A stretch of 64,000 nucleotides of DNA from Pseudomonas sp. FP453 (GCF_030687495.1 NZ_CP117435.1:558001-622000); one strand, 5' to 3'. Shown: positions 37,619 through 46,627, numbered from the stretch's first letter. A program made the numbers and translations. Notes: generated from the letters alone by a model not told the origin.

Positions 37619-39127
37619 TTAAATCTTGGTGCGGGTCTCGTGCATCCGCGCCAGTTGCCGCTCCAGCATCGACGGATACGGCTCCATCAACCGCTCCACA
37701 CAGCTCGCCCCCTCAGGGCTGGCAATCGGGCGGATACGGGCGCGCTGGCGGATCAGCGTGTCTTCACTGATCTTGCGCTCCACCAGCAGCAGGTTGCGGC
37801 TGTGTTGCGACAAGGCCAGGGCATCCTGTGCGCTCTCGGTGAGCAGCAGGTCGATCTGGCTCATGCCAAACAGGTCGTCGCTCACCGTCAGGCCCAGTTG
37901 CAGTTGCAACGTGATGCCACTGTCCGCCACTTCGATCTGCAAGGCATGGCCCAGGGCGCGCAGCAGCTCGCCGCAGCAGATGGCGTTGGTCAGGTAGTCT
38001 TCGCCGCTGTCTTCGCTGTGGAACAGCATCAGCGTGCTGCCGTCGTTCAGGGTGTGCAGTTCGCTCTGGTACAGCGAGGCGGCCTGGTCGAGGCAGTCGC
38101 GGTAGCGTTCCAGCAGTTCCGTCAGGCGGGTACGGGGCAGGCGGCGCAGTTGATCCTGGGAGCCCAGTTGCACGGCCAGGACCGCACTGTGCTGGGGCTC
38201 GGCGTTCTTCACCGGGGCAGGCGTCGGCGCGACGGCCGGGCTGTTTGCCGCGGTATCGCGCAGGTCGGCGAACGGGTCTTCGTCGTCCAATTCGTCCTCG
38301 TCGGCCTGGATCGCTTTGCGGGTGGCAGGCTTGAGGCCAGCAACCGGTGCGTTTTCGGCAAAACCCGGCTCACCCACGTCGAACTCGGGCTCGTCGTCGT
38401 ATTCCGGCTCGGGCTCCGGCGCGCGCACGGTCGGCTCCGGGGCGAAGCTGGCGTGCAGCTGGCGGGCGAGGTCGCCGATTTCATCCTGGCGGTCGGTGGC
38501 CGGGGTGTGTTCGTCGATGTCCCGCAGCCAGATGCGCAGTTGCATCAGCGGCGTGGAGATATGCCGACCCAGGCGCAGGCTCAGGGCCAACGCCAGGGCC
38601 AGCAGGATCGCGCTGAGGATGCCCATGCTTTGCAGGCTGATGGTCATCGGCTGCTGGAATTGCTGCATGTCCAGGCTGATGCGCAGCTGGCCGGCCTTCA
38701 CGTCCTGGAACGTGATGTTGCTCTGGTACAAGCCTTCGGCTTCGCCCAGCAGGCCGTTCTTCGGGCGTTGCCCGGCTTCGGCCATGATCCGGTTGTCCAC
38801 GCTGTAGATGGCAGCGTGGGCCACCAGCGGGTTCTTGGTCAGGTTGTTGAGCAGCACGTTGAGGCTGAGGATGTCATTGGACACCAACAGCTCGGTCGCC
38901 GACGTGGCGGTCTGCGTGGTCAGGCTCTCGCCCAGGGCGTCGGCCTGTTCGTGCATGGCCTGTTTGAACTGCAAACCCATCACGCAGGCGTAGATCACCA
39001 GGGCCAGGGCGACCAGGATCACGTTATGGCTGGCGATGCGTAATGCGATCGGTACACGGCGGTGGCGCAGTGCCCGGAAGATCAGCAGGAAGAAGTTATC
39101 GGTTTTTACTGGCGTGGGCCGGTTCAC
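37619..39127 (-). CDS. membrane sensor-like protein with HAMP region and degenerate cyclase-like domain
   Basis: The 502-residue product has two membrane helices (near 34-50 and 164-184) around a periplasmic part. A HAMP-like stretch follows (RLGRHISTPLMQLRIWLRDI), then a long acidic linker (EPEPEYDDEPEFDVGEPGF). The C-terminal domain, AVLAVQLGSQDQL to LGLTVSDDLFG, resembles a class III nucleotide cyclase fold without the catalytic aspartates. It corresponds to PA4961-type proteins, sometimes labelled histidine kinases, but no His-kinase motifs are visible. GTG 39125-39127 is a reasoned start; the frame stays open to 39190. It is divergent from serB. Confidence 0.65.
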   Translation of the reverse strand: MNRPTPVKTDNFFLLIFRALRHRRVPIALRIASHNVILVALALVIYACVMGLQFKQAMHEQADALGESLTTQTATSATELLVSNDILSLNVLLNNLTKNPLVAHAAIYSVDNRIMAEAGQRPKNGLLGEAEGLYQSNITFQDVKAGQLRISLDMQQFQQPMTISLQSMGILSAILLALALALSLRLGRHISTPLMQLRIWLRDIDEHTPATDRQDEIGDLARQLHASFAPEPTVRAPEPEPEYDDEPEFDVGEPGFAENAPVAGLKPATRKAIQADEDELDDEDPFADLRDTAANSPAVAPTPAPVKNAEPQHSAVLAVQLGSQDQLRRLPRTRLTELLERYRDCLDQAASLYQSELHTLNDGSTLMLFHSEDSGEDYLTNAICCGELLRALGHALQIEVADSGITLQLQLGLTVSDDLFGMSQIDLLLTESAQDALALSQHSRNLLLVERKISEDTLIRQRARIRPIASPEGASCVERLMEPYPSMLERQLARMHETRTKI

Positions 39128-39260
39128 TTGCGCTCGGCTCTTGGTCCGTGAAGTTGACGCGCAGTATAGCGACAGGCCCCAGAGCGTCAAAGCGCTGGCT
39201 GTGCCCGATGGTCACTGAAAGTGGGTAGAATGCGGTTTTTTTCCAGCCTGGGGGTGCGCC

Positions 39261-40475
39261 TTGCGCGAAATTGTCCTGATAAACATCACCGGTGAAGATC
39301 GCCCGGGTCTGACGGCGGCGATTACCGGCGTTCTGGCCCAGGGTGGTGTGAACATTCTCGACATCGGCCAGGCGGTGATCCACGACACGCTGTCGTTCGG
39401 CATCCTGGTCGAGATCCCGAGCACTGAACAGGCGTCCTCGGTGCTCAAGGACATCCTGTTTACGGCGTACAAGCTCGATCAACAGGTGCGTTTCACCCCG
39501 GTGTCCGAAGCCGATTACCAGCATTGGGTCGCCGGCCAGGGCAAGAAACGCCACATCGTGACGCTGTTGACTCGCAAGGTCACGGCCGAGCAGCTCCAGC
39601 GTGTCAGCTCGATTACCGCGCAATACGGTTTGAATATCGACCACATTGACCGTCTGTCGGGTCGCATGCCGCTGGACACCCCGGCCGACAAGGGCAAGGG
39701 TTGCATCGAGTTCTCCGTGCGCGGCGAGCCGGCTGATCCGCAAGCCCTGCGTGCTGAGTTCCTCAGCGTGGCCCAGGAGTTGAATGTCGATATCGCCTTC
39801 CAGGAAGACTCGCTGTTCCGCCGCAACCGCCGCCTGGCGGTGTTCGACATGGACTCCACGCTGATCGAAGCGGAAGTCATCGACGAATTGGCCAAGGCGG
39901 CCGGCGTGGGCGAGCAAGTCTCCGAGATCACCGAGCGCGCCATGGCCGGTGAACTGGATTTTCGCGCGAGCTTCAAGGAACGCCTGGCGCTGCTCAAAGG
40001 CCTGGACGTCAGCGTGCTGGACTCCATCGGCGCCTCGCTGCGTCTGACCGAAGGCGCCGAAACCCTGTTCGCCGAACTCAAGCGCCTGGGCTACAAGACC
40101 GCGATCCTGTCGGGCGGCTTTACCTACTTCGCCAAGCAATTGCAGGCCAAGTTGGGCATCGACTACGTGTTCGCCAACGAGCTGGAAGTGGTGGACGGCA
40201 AGGTGACAGGCGTGGCGGTCGAGCCGATTGTCGATGCGCAGCGCAAGGCGGACTTGCTGAAGGAGTTGGCGCACAAGGAAGGTTTGCGTCTGGAGCAGAC
40301 CATTGCGGTCGGCGACGGTGCGAATGACCTGCCGATGCTGGCGATTGCCGGGTTGGGTGTGGCGTTCCGCGCCAAGCCGTTGGTGAAACAGTCGGCGAAG
40401 CAGGCGATTTCGACGTTGGGGTTGGATGGGGTGTTGTATCTGCTGGGCTTTCGCGATCGCGACGGTCAGCTGTAA
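39261..40475 (+). CDS. serB: phosphoserine phosphatase
   Basis: The 404-residue enzyme has an N-terminal ACT-type region (REIVLINITGEDRPGLTAAI) and a C-terminal HAD phosphatase. The HAD motifs are LAVFDMDSTLIEAEVIDELA near 193-212 (nucleophile Asp), AILSGGFTYF near 283, the Lys region, and GDGANDLPML near 351. It carries out the last step of serine synthesis. The start is TTG 39261, as in P. aeruginosa. It is divergent from the membrane sensor. Confidence 0.95.
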   Translation: MREIVLINITGEDRPGLTAAITGVLAQGGVNILDIGQAVIHDTLSFGILVEIPSTEQASSVLKDILFTAYKLDQQVRFTPVSEADYQHWVAGQGKKRHIVTLLTRKVTAEQLQRVSSITAQYGLNIDHIDRLSGRMPLDTPADKGKGCIEFSVRGEPADPQALRAEFLSVAQELNVDIAFQEDSLFRRNRRLAVFDMDSTLIEAEVIDELAKAAGVGEQVSEITERAMAGELDFRASFKERLALLKGLDVSVLDSIGASLRLTEGAETLFAELKRLGYKTAILSGGFTYFAKQLQAKLGIDYVFANELEVVDGKVTGVAVEPIVDAQRKADLLKELAHKEGLRLEQTIAVGDGANDLPMLAIAGLGVAFRAKPLVKQSAKQAISTLGLDGVLYLLGFRDRDGQL

Positions 40476-40496
40476 CTGAACAAATGCGATAAAAAA

Positions 40497-40570
40497 ATGT
40501 GGGAGCTGGCTTGCCTGCGATAGCGGTGTTGGATTCACCACCGCTATCGCAGGCAAGCCAGCTCCCACAT
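40497..40570. repeat. REP palindrome with perfect 32-bp arms
   Basis: The arms (starting ATGTGGGAGCTGGCTTGCCT) are perfect complements over 32 bases with a 10-base loop. It is the cleanest REP in the window and lies between the convergent serB and psd genes, where it could end transcription. Confidence 0.92.
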
Positions 40571-40602
40571 TGATCGGGTTCCAGCTTTAAATCTATTGTG
40601 AA

Positions 40603-41463
40603 TCAGGCTTTTGGCAGTGCCATGCCCTGGCCCATCTGCACCGGAGTGCCGGCCGCCAGCTCTTCAGCCCACTTCACCTGATCCGGCCCGAACAGCACGA
40701 TCGCGGTCGAACCCAGCTTGAACCGACCCAGCTCCGCACCTTTTTCCAGGTGAATCGGCGCACGCGCCGCTTCGTCATAGCGGAAGGTTTTCAGCTCGCG
40801 CTTCGGCGGTGTCACCAAGCCAGCCCACACGGTTTCAATCGACGCCACAATCATCGCACCCACCAACACCACGGCCATCGGGCCGCGTTCGGTGTCGAAA
40901 ATGCAGGCAACACGTTCGTTACGGGCAAACAGCTCCGGTACATTTTCGGCGGTGGTCTGGTTGACCGAGAAGATGCGCCCCGGGATGTAGATCATTTCGC
41001 GCAGGGTGCCGGCCAGCGGCATGTGCACGCGGTGGTAGTCCTTCGGCGACAGGTACACGGTCGCAAAATCACCGCCCATGAACGGCGCCGCGACGGCCGA
41101 GTCGCCACCCAGCAGTTCCAGCACGCTGAAGCTGTGGCCTTTGGCCTGGAACACGCGACCATGCTCGATCGGGCCAAGCTGGCTGACCGCGCCGTCGGCG
41201 GGGCTCAAGATCGCGCCCGGGGTTGGGTCCAGCGGGCGGGCGCCGTCTTTCAAGGCGCGGGTGAAGAACGCGTTGAAGTGTTCGTAGGCGGTCACGTCTT
41301 CCACCAGGGCCTGGGACATGTCCACCTGATAGCGCTTGGCGAACCAGCTGGTGAAGGCGTTCTTGAACCAGCGCACGCGGCACTCGGCAATGCAGCCGGC
41401 CAAGCGCGACAGCAGGTGGTGCGGCAGCAAGTACTGGCTGAGGATAAACAACTGCTTTTTCAT
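40603..41463 (-). CDS. psd: phosphatidylserine decarboxylase proenzyme
   Basis: The 286-residue enzyme carries the self-cleavage LGST motif in GRFKLGSTAIVLFG near 251-254, which yields the pyruvoyl group, and conserved FFTRALKDGARPL, SPADGAVSQLG and YHRVHMPLAG. It makes phosphatidylethanolamine at the inner membrane. It follows the rhodanese gene by 16 bases on the same strand, as in other pseudomonads. Confidence 0.96.
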   Translation of the reverse strand: MKKQLFILSQYLLPHHLLSRLAGCIAECRVRWFKNAFTSWFAKRYQVDMSQALVEDVTAYEHFNAFFTRALKDGARPLDPTPGAILSPADGAVSQLGPIEHGRVFQAKGHSFSVLELLGGDSAVAAPFMGGDFATVYLSPKDYHRVHMPLAGTLREMIYIPGRIFSVNQTTAENVPELFARNERVACIFDTERGPMAVVLVGAMIVASIETVWAGLVTPPKRELKTFRYDEAARAPIHLEKGAELGRFKLGSTAIVLFGPDQVKWAEELAAGTPVQMGQGMALPKA

Positions 41464-41479
41464 TTACTGTCCTTAAACC

Positions 41480-42295
41480 TTAAATCTCAACGGGGGTGTC
41501 GGGGTGGTTGCCCCATTCGCCCCAGGAACCGGCATAACCTTTGACTCGCGGATAACCGAGCGCCTTGGCCACCAGGTAGGTGAAGCCAGAGCGGTGGTGA
41601 GTCTGGCAGTGGGTGATGATTTCTTTGTCGCGGGTCAGCCCGAGGTCTTCGAGGATCTGCGGCATGTCGCGGCGGATGCGCAGGTTGCGCGCCGGGTCCA
41701 TGCCTGCCGTCCATTCGAAGTTCACGGCGCCGGGGATGTGCCCACCTTTGGCGGCGAGGACTTTCTCGCCGGAATACTCCAGCGGGCCGCGTGCGTCCCA
41801 GATGCCCAGGTCGGGCGCGCCGAGGCGGCTTTGCAGGTACTCGCGGGTGGCAGTGGGGCCGTCGTGCAGCGTCAGGCTGACCGGGCCGCCGGCGGGCGCG
41901 GGCACCTCGGTGCTGACCGGGTGCTGGCCTTCGAGCCAGGCCAGCAGGCCGCCGTCGAGGTAGTGGTATTTCTGATGGCCGATCACGTCGAGCATCCAGA
42001 TGAAGCGCCCGGCCCAGCCGCCGCCTTCGTCGTCGTAGACCACGTAGGTCGCGTCCGGGGTGTGGCCCAGTTCGCCGAAGAGTTTTTCCAGGTCGGCCTT
42101 ATGGGGCAGCAGGCCCGGTGCAGGCGGCTGGCCCAGTTGGGTGCGCTTGGGGTCAACGAAATGCGCGCCGGGGATATGCCCCTGGGCGTAGCGGGCAGCG
42201 CTGGTGAGGTCCACCAGAATCAGGTGTTCGGCATCAAGGCGACCTTGCAGGTCGCTGGATTCGATCACCAGCGGCAAGCCAGAGAAGTCAGGCAT
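41480..42295 (-). CDS. rhdA: thiosulfate:cyanide sulfurtransferase (rhodanese RhdA)
   Basis: The 271-residue protein has two rhodanese domains. The active loop is ITHCQTHHRSGF near 229-240; this CQTHHR loop is the form known from Azotobacter vinelandii RhdA and differs from the CRxGxR of common rhodaneses. The start is ATG 42293-42295 behind AGGAGA; the upstream extension to 42349 is not needed. It forms a unit with psd and lies downstream of the HDOD gene. Confidence 0.92.
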   Translation of the reverse strand: MPDFSGLPLVIESSDLQGRLDAEHLILVDLTSAARYAQGHIPGAHFVDPKRTQLGQPPAPGLLPHKADLEKLFGELGHTPDATYVVYDDEGGGWAGRFIWMLDVIGHQKYHYLDGGLLAWLEGQHPVSTEVPAPAGGPVSLTLHDGPTATREYLQSRLGAPDLGIWDARGPLEYSGEKVLAAKGGHIPGAVNFEWTAGMDPARNLRIRRDMPQILEDLGLTRDKEIITHCQTHHRSGFTYLVAKALGYPRVKGYAGSWGEWGNHPDTPVEI

Positions 42296-42352
42296 GTGAG
42301 GTCTCCTGGGCACAAATGTTGGCGATAAAGGACCGCGATTGTAGCGCAAGCA

Positions 42353-43888
42353 TCAGGCGCTGCGGTTGGTAAAGCAGTGCAGGGCCTTCTCGATGCATTG
42401 CGCGGTTTTGCCGAACGCCTGCACGGTGGTTTCCGAGAACGGCCCGCCGCCCTGGTCGGCCACCATCAGCATCACCACCTTGCCGTTGCAGCTCAGGGAG
42501 CGCAGCAGCAGGTGTTCGCCGGTGAACAGGCGGCGCAGGATCGGCGGCAGCAAGGCCGAGAACTGCGCGTGGTTGTCCGGGGTGAGGCGCACTTGCGCGG
42601 ACTTTTCCAGCAGGCGTTGCAGCAGGGTGCTATTGGTCACGTCCAGGCTGAGGTTGGCGGCGTCCTTCGGCAGGCCGTCGGCCTGATGCACACGCAAGGT
42701 GCTTTGGGCGCGGTCGGTCATCAGCAGCATGACCCGCTGCATGCCGCTCGCTACCAAGGCTTCCTTGGCGCAGGTGGTCAGGTGCATGGCGTTGGCGAAA
42801 CGGCTTGGCTCTACCAGCAATTCGGTGCAGCGCTTGCGCCAGACGGCCAGGGATTCGGCGGTGGGTGGCGGCGCGGGCAGCAGGCCGCGATGGATTTTTT
42901 GCACGTGCCACGGCCAGATCAGCGACAACGCCGGGTGCCACAAATCCGGCATCAGCGTGGTGCGCGCGCTGGTCACGGCTTGCTGGTGGACTTGCTGCTG
43001 CACATCGCCCAGGGGCTGTTGCAGGTACAGCGCGGTGAGGTATTGCCAGCGCTCGGTGTGCGGGCAGGTCCAGGACTCCTGGGCCGACATCGCCAGGCCG
43101 TTGGCCAGCAGCACGGTGTTGGCCGGCTGGTTCAGCCAGCGCCGCAGGTTGGGTTCGGCGTCGAGCAATTGCTGCTGGCGCAAGGCGTCGTCTTCGCGGG
43201 CGATGTGCAGCGCCTTGACCAGCAAACGCTGCTCTTTAAGCAACAGGTTGTAGCCCTGGGAGACCCAGATCGGCAGGTGCCAGGCTTCGGTCAAGCCCAG
43301 GCACAGGTCCAGCAGGCGTACGCCGAACAATTCCTGCTCGACCTGGCGCGCCGACTGGCCTTTGTGGATCACCCGCAGTTCCCATTCCTCAAGGAGCTTG
43401 GGGTAGGCGACCGCCATCGGCCACAGCGGCGCCAAAAACAGCAGGCTGCCCCAGTGAATGTCCTGCCACAAGCGCGCCAGGCGGCTGGCGAACAAGCCGC
43501 TGGCCTGTTGCGAGGCGTGCTGGCTGACCAGCAGCAATTGGCGCAAGGCCACGGGAATCTCATGGGCCGGCACCGACGGCAGCCGCGCCAGCAGCTCTTC
43601 AGCGCGTTTCAGGCCGAGGCGGTTGAGCGCCACTTCGAGGTTTTCCGCAGGCTCCGTGAAACTGCCGTGGGTATGGCTATTGGCTTCGCGCATCACGCTG
43701 AGCACCAGCGCCGGGCTGTTCTGCATCAGCTCGGCAATATCTCGCAACGAACTGCGGCTATCGCGGATGCCTTTGCACACGCGCTCGTGGCTGGCCTGGG
43801 GGACGGGCAGCAGCACATCGTCCAGGCGCTTGATCCAAGCGGCGAGGGAAGTGGGTTTTGCAATTGGGACTGTCGTTTCATTAGCCAT
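42353..43888 (-). CDS. HDOD domain protein
   Basis: The 511-residue product has an N-terminal HDOD-type domain: SLRDIAELMQNSPALVLSVM near 46-65 and LEVALNRLGLKRAEELLARL near 83-102, followed by the helical core. The C-terminal half is less typical, with a LSCNGKVVMLMVADQGG stretch that recalls a GAF-like fold. HDOD proteins take part in signalling and cell-cycle or motility control without metal catalysis. It is divergent from motA, whose FliA promoter lies in the shared spacer. The start at ATG 43886-43888 lacks a good ribosome site. Confidence 0.75.
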   Translation of the reverse strand: MANETTVPIAKPTSLAAWIKRLDDVLLPVPQASHERVCKGIRDSRSSLRDIAELMQNSPALVLSVMREANSHTHGSFTEPAENLEVALNRLGLKRAEELLARLPSVPAHEIPVALRQLLLVSQHASQQASGLFASRLARLWQDIHWGSLLFLAPLWPMAVAYPKLLEEWELRVIHKGQSARQVEQELFGVRLLDLCLGLTEAWHLPIWVSQGYNLLLKEQRLLVKALHIAREDDALRQQQLLDAEPNLRRWLNQPANTVLLANGLAMSAQESWTCPHTERWQYLTALYLQQPLGDVQQQVHQQAVTSARTTLMPDLWHPALSLIWPWHVQKIHRGLLPAPPPTAESLAVWRKRCTELLVEPSRFANAMHLTTCAKEALVASGMQRVMLLMTDRAQSTLRVHQADGLPKDAANLSLDVTNSTLLQRLLEKSAQVRLTPDNHAQFSALLPPILRRLFTGEHLLLRSLSCNGKVVMLMVADQGGGPFSETTVQAFGKTAQCIEKALHCFTNRSA

Positions 43889-43960
43889 GATTGGGGCGCG
43901 ATCATCACTTGCGGTCAACACGCCCGGATCGGGCCGAACTGGCTTTTCGCCTTAACGGCC

Positions 43961-43987
43961 TATAGTCTGGCGCAGTTTTGCCGATAA
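43961..43987 (+). promoter_or_regulatory. sigma-28 (FliA) promoter of motAB
   Basis: TATAGTCT at 43961-43968, an 11-base gap and GCCGATAA at 43980-43987 match the FliA consensus TAAAGTTT-N11-GCCGATAA with a perfect -10 and six of eight -35 bases. It lies 69 bases before motA. Flagellar late-class control of the stator genes follows from this. Confidence 0.88.
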
Positions 43988-44055
43988 GTAGAACAAGAGT
44001 TTTGCAGTTCCTCCAAATATGTCCATGAACCCGACGGCGCAAGTACAGATCCCCT

Positions 44056-44907
44056 ATGGCTAAAATTATCGGCATCATCGTCGTCTTCGCAAGCGTGCTC
44101 GGCGGGTACGTCCTGTCCCACGGTAAAATTGCCGCGCTGATCCAGCCTTTCGAGGTGATGATTATCGGTGGTGCGGCGTTGGGCGCGTTCCTGCAAGCGA
44201 ACCCCGGCTACATGACCATGCACGTGATCAAGAAGTCGCTGGGCATGTTCGGTTCGCGTTTCACCCACACCTTCTACCTGGAAGTGCTGGGGCTGGTGTA
44301 CGAAATCCTCAACAAGAGCCGCCGCGAAGGCATGATGGCCATCGAGGCCGACATCGAAGATGCCGCGGCGAGCCCGATTTTCGCCAAGTACCCGGCCGTG
44401 CTCAAAGATGAGCGCATGACCGCCTACATCTGTGATTACCTGCGCATCATGTCCTCCGGCAACATGGCCCCCCATGAGCTGGAAGGCCTGTTCGACATGG
44501 AATTGTTCAGCCTCAAGGAAGAGCTGGAGCACCCATCCCACGCGGTGACCGGCATCGCCGACGGCATGCCCGGCTTCGGTATCGTCGCGGCAGTACTCGG
44601 TATCGTGGTGACCATGGCCTCCCTGGGCGAAGGCGACCAGGCGGCCATCGGCATGCACGTAGGTGCGGCACTCGTAGGTACCTTCTTCGGTATTCTCGCG
44701 GCCTACGGCTTCTTCGGCCCACTGGCGACCTCCCTGGCCCACGATGCCAAGGAAGAAATCAACCTGTACGAATCGATCAAGGCCAGCCTGGTCGCGTCCG
44801 CTTCCGGCATGCCGCCATCGCTGGCGGTGGAGTTCGGTCGCAAGGTGCTGTACCCGAAACATCGCCCAAGCTTCGCCGAGCTGGAACAAGCGGTTCGCGG
44901 TCGCTAA
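44056..44907 (+). CDS. motA: flagellar motor stator protein MotA
   Basis: The 283-residue protein has four membrane helices. Two are at the N terminus (IIGIIVVFASVLGGYVLSHG and PFEVMIIGGAALGAFLQ), and two after the cytoplasmic loop begin at GMPGFGIVAAVLGIVVTMAS near 173-192 with the conserved prolines. The charged loop residues that touch FliG lie in RREGMMAIEADIE near 95. With MotB it forms the proton channel that powers rotation. It stands behind a FliA promoter, 3 bases before motB. Confidence 0.95.
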   Translation: MAKIIGIIVVFASVLGGYVLSHGKIAALIQPFEVMIIGGAALGAFLQANPGYMTMHVIKKSLGMFGSRFTHTFYLEVLGLVYEILNKSRREGMMAIEADIEDAAASPIFAKYPAVLKDERMTAYICDYLRIMSSGNMAPHELEGLFDMELFSLKEELEHPSHAVTGIADGMPGFGIVAAVLGIVVTMASLGEGDQAAIGMHVGAALVGTFFGILAAYGFFGPLATSLAHDAKEEINLYESIKASLVASASGMPPSLAVEFGRKVLYPKHRPSFAELEQAVRGR

Positions 44908-44910
44908 GCC

Positions 44911-45927
44911 ATGGAAAACAACCAGCCGATAATCATCAAGCGCGTCAAGCGCTTCGCTGCGGGGCACCATGGCGGTGCCTGGAAAATCGCCTTCGCCGAC
45001 TTTGCGACGGCGATGATGGCGTTCTTCCTGGTGCTGTGGCTGATGTCCACCGCCACGCCGGAACAGAAGATCGCCATCGCCGGTTACTTCAAGGACCCGA
45101 TTGGCTTCTCGGAAAGCGGCACGCCCTTCGTCATCGACCTCGGCGGCTCGCCGCAGTTGGCGCCGGAGCGCACCATCAACCCCGAGATCAAGACCGAGTC
45201 GCCGCAGGAAAATATCCCGATCGAGCGCGACACCGTCGAGTCCATGGCCGAGCAGGTCGAGCAGGAACGCCTGGAGCTGTTGCTGCAAGAGTTGCAGACC
45301 AAGGTGGACGAGAACCCGCAGCTACTGAAGTTCAAGGACCAGATTTCCTTCGAGATCACCCCGGACGGCCTGCGCATCCAGATCACCGACGCGGCCAACC
45401 GGCCGATGTTCGATTCCGGCAGCGCGCGCCTGAAGCCGTACTTTGAAGACATCCTGCTGGCCATGGCCGACACCATCAAGGCGGTGCCGAACAAGATCAG
45501 CATCAGCGGCCACACCGACGCCAAGCCGTACTCGGGCCAGGGCGACTTCGGCAACTGGGAACTCTCGGCCAACCGCGCCAACGCCGCCCGCCGCGCGCTG
45601 GTGGCCGGCAGCTACCCGGACCCGCAAGTGGCACGCGTGGTGGGGTTTGCCTCGTCGCAGCTGTTTGATCACGAAGACCCGTTCAACCCGATCAACCGCC
45701 GCATCGACATCGTCGTGCTGACCAAAAAGGCCCAGCGTGCGATTGAAGGTGACCAGCCCAAGCCAGCGCCGACACCGGGTGCGGGCGCGCCGGGTGAAGT
45801 GCCGGCTGATCCGAATGCGATCCCGCCTGGGCAAGAGCCGTTGCCGGCCCATGAGCTGCGGCAGAAGTTGAACCTGTTTGATGATGGTGGGGTGAAGGAT
45901 CCTACGGTGCCTAAGGCTGGTTCGTAA
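44911..45927 (+). CDS. motB: flagellar motor stator protein MotB
   Basis: The 338-residue protein has one membrane helix with the proton-binding aspartate Asp30 in WKIAFADFATAMMAFFLVLW, a plug segment just after it, and a C-terminal OmpA-like peptidoglycan-binding domain (ISISGHTDAKPYSG near 191, ELSANRANAARRALV). A proline-rich tail ends the protein. A bidirectional terminator follows. Confidence 0.95.
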   Translation: MENNQPIIIKRVKRFAAGHHGGAWKIAFADFATAMMAFFLVLWLMSTATPEQKIAIAGYFKDPIGFSESGTPFVIDLGGSPQLAPERTINPEIKTESPQENIPIERDTVESMAEQVEQERLELLLQELQTKVDENPQLLKFKDQISFEITPDGLRIQITDAANRPMFDSGSARLKPYFEDILLAMADTIKAVPNKISISGHTDAKPYSGQGDFGNWELSANRANAARRALVAGSYPDPQVARVVGFASSQLFDHEDPFNPINRRIDIVVLTKKAQRAIEGDQPKPAPTPGAGAPGEVPADPNAIPPGQEPLPAHELRQKLNLFDDGGVKDPTVPKAGS

Positions 45928-45945
45928 GCATCAGTGGACGCTAAC

Positions 45946-45983
45946 AAATGAAAACGCCCCGACTATTCGGGGCGTTTTCATTT
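45946..45983. terminator. bidirectional terminator between motB and the PemK-like gene
   Basis: A perfect 17-bp stem (AAATGAAAACGCCCCGA and complement) has a 4-base loop, with A and T tracts flanking the GC core on both strands. It serves the convergent motB and PemK-like genes. Confidence 0.93.
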
Positions 45984-45987
45984 CTGG

Positions 45988-46383
45988 TCAGAGGGGGAGA
46001 TAGGCTTTGACGCCGCTGATCACACCTTGCATGTCGTCGATACACAGACGTGGAACGAAATATTCTCGGCCTTTGGTGCGGGTCTTTCTATGGAGTTTGT
46101 CGAGGCGCTCGAAGCTGACGGTGTAGATCATGTCGCACTTCACCCACAGCTCTTTGTAGCCATCGGACTGAAGTGGATTGGTGCGCAGTAGGTGGTGCCA
46201 GTCGTGCTGTATATCCGGGGCCGTAGAGGATATGGGGACCACTGTGCAGAGTTTACGGTTGTGCGTGGCGGTAGGTGAGATCACCACGACTTTGCGGATC
46301 TTCAGCATTTCCGGGGCGACAAACCCTCGTGTGAAGTCGCAGAGAAGCACATCGCCTTGTTTGGGGTGATAGTAGAGAGCCAA
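45988..46383 (-). CDS. PemK/MazF-like protein without a visible antitoxin
   Basis: The 131-residue product has the toxin-family layout: QGDVLLCDF near 9-17, IRKVVVISPTATHNRKLCTV near 29-48 with VVPIS, then WVKCDMIYTVSFERLDKL near 81-98. MazF/PemK proteins are ribosome-dependent or free mRNA endoribonucleases. TTG 46381-46383 with GGGGA 8 bases upstream is the best start; an upstream TTG at 46407 is less likely. No antitoxin-like gene is seen next to it on either strand, so it may be a diverged, non-toxic member. It shares a terminator with motB. Confidence 0.72.
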   Translation of the reverse strand: MALYYHPKQGDVLLCDFTRGFVAPEMLKIRKVVVISPTATHNRKLCTVVPISSTAPDIQHDWHHLLRTNPLQSDGYKELWVKCDMIYTVSFERLDKLHRKTRTKGREYFVPRLCIDDMQGVISGVKAYLPL

Positions 46384-46406
46384 TCGTGATTTCCCCACAA
46401 AAAGCA

Positions 46407-46426
46407 AAGCCGCCCGAAGGCGGCTT
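46407..46426 (-). terminator. hairpin with minus-strand T tract upstream of the PemK-like gene
   Basis: AAGCCGCC and GGCGGCTT form an 8-bp stem with a CGAA loop. On the minus strand it is followed by TGCTTTTTG, a weak T tract. It would stop leftward transcription entering the PemK-like gene, which then needs its own promoter. Confidence 0.55.
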
Positions 46427-46528
46427 CATTCGACACGCAGTGGAGCTTGCTTCGCCCCTTCTGCGCCGCTGGATCAACCCCGAAAAGGACCCAGACTCCT
46501 GCCAGCTTTCGCTGGTGACGGAGCGATT

Positions 46529-46627
46529 ATGGACATCAGAAATTCCGAATTCAAGCTGGCATGTAACGGTGAAGCGCCCAGTTGTGATGAATTCTTGATG
46601 CCAGCCCCCATTAAATCAATGGAGTAG
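46529..46627 (+). CDS. possible 32-residue small protein
   Basis: A short open frame starts at ATG 46529 with GGAG at 46520-46523, five bases upstream, and ends TAG 46627. The product is hydrophilic with two cysteines (LACNGEAPSCDEF in the middle). A small hairpin (CCAGC/GCTGG, 46502-46515) precedes the ribosome site. I know no family for it. The rest of 46408-46669 shows no other supported gene; overlapping frames of 70-75 codons lack good starts. Confidence 0.3.
   Translation: MDIRNSEFKLACNGEAPSCDEFLMPAPIKSME

Noticed and set aside
46386-46598. 70-codon plus-strand ORF between the PemK-like gene and rsgA
   Set aside because: It reads through the terminator-like hairpin at 46407, has no ribosome site and shows no family features; the shorter ORF at 46529 is a little better supported.
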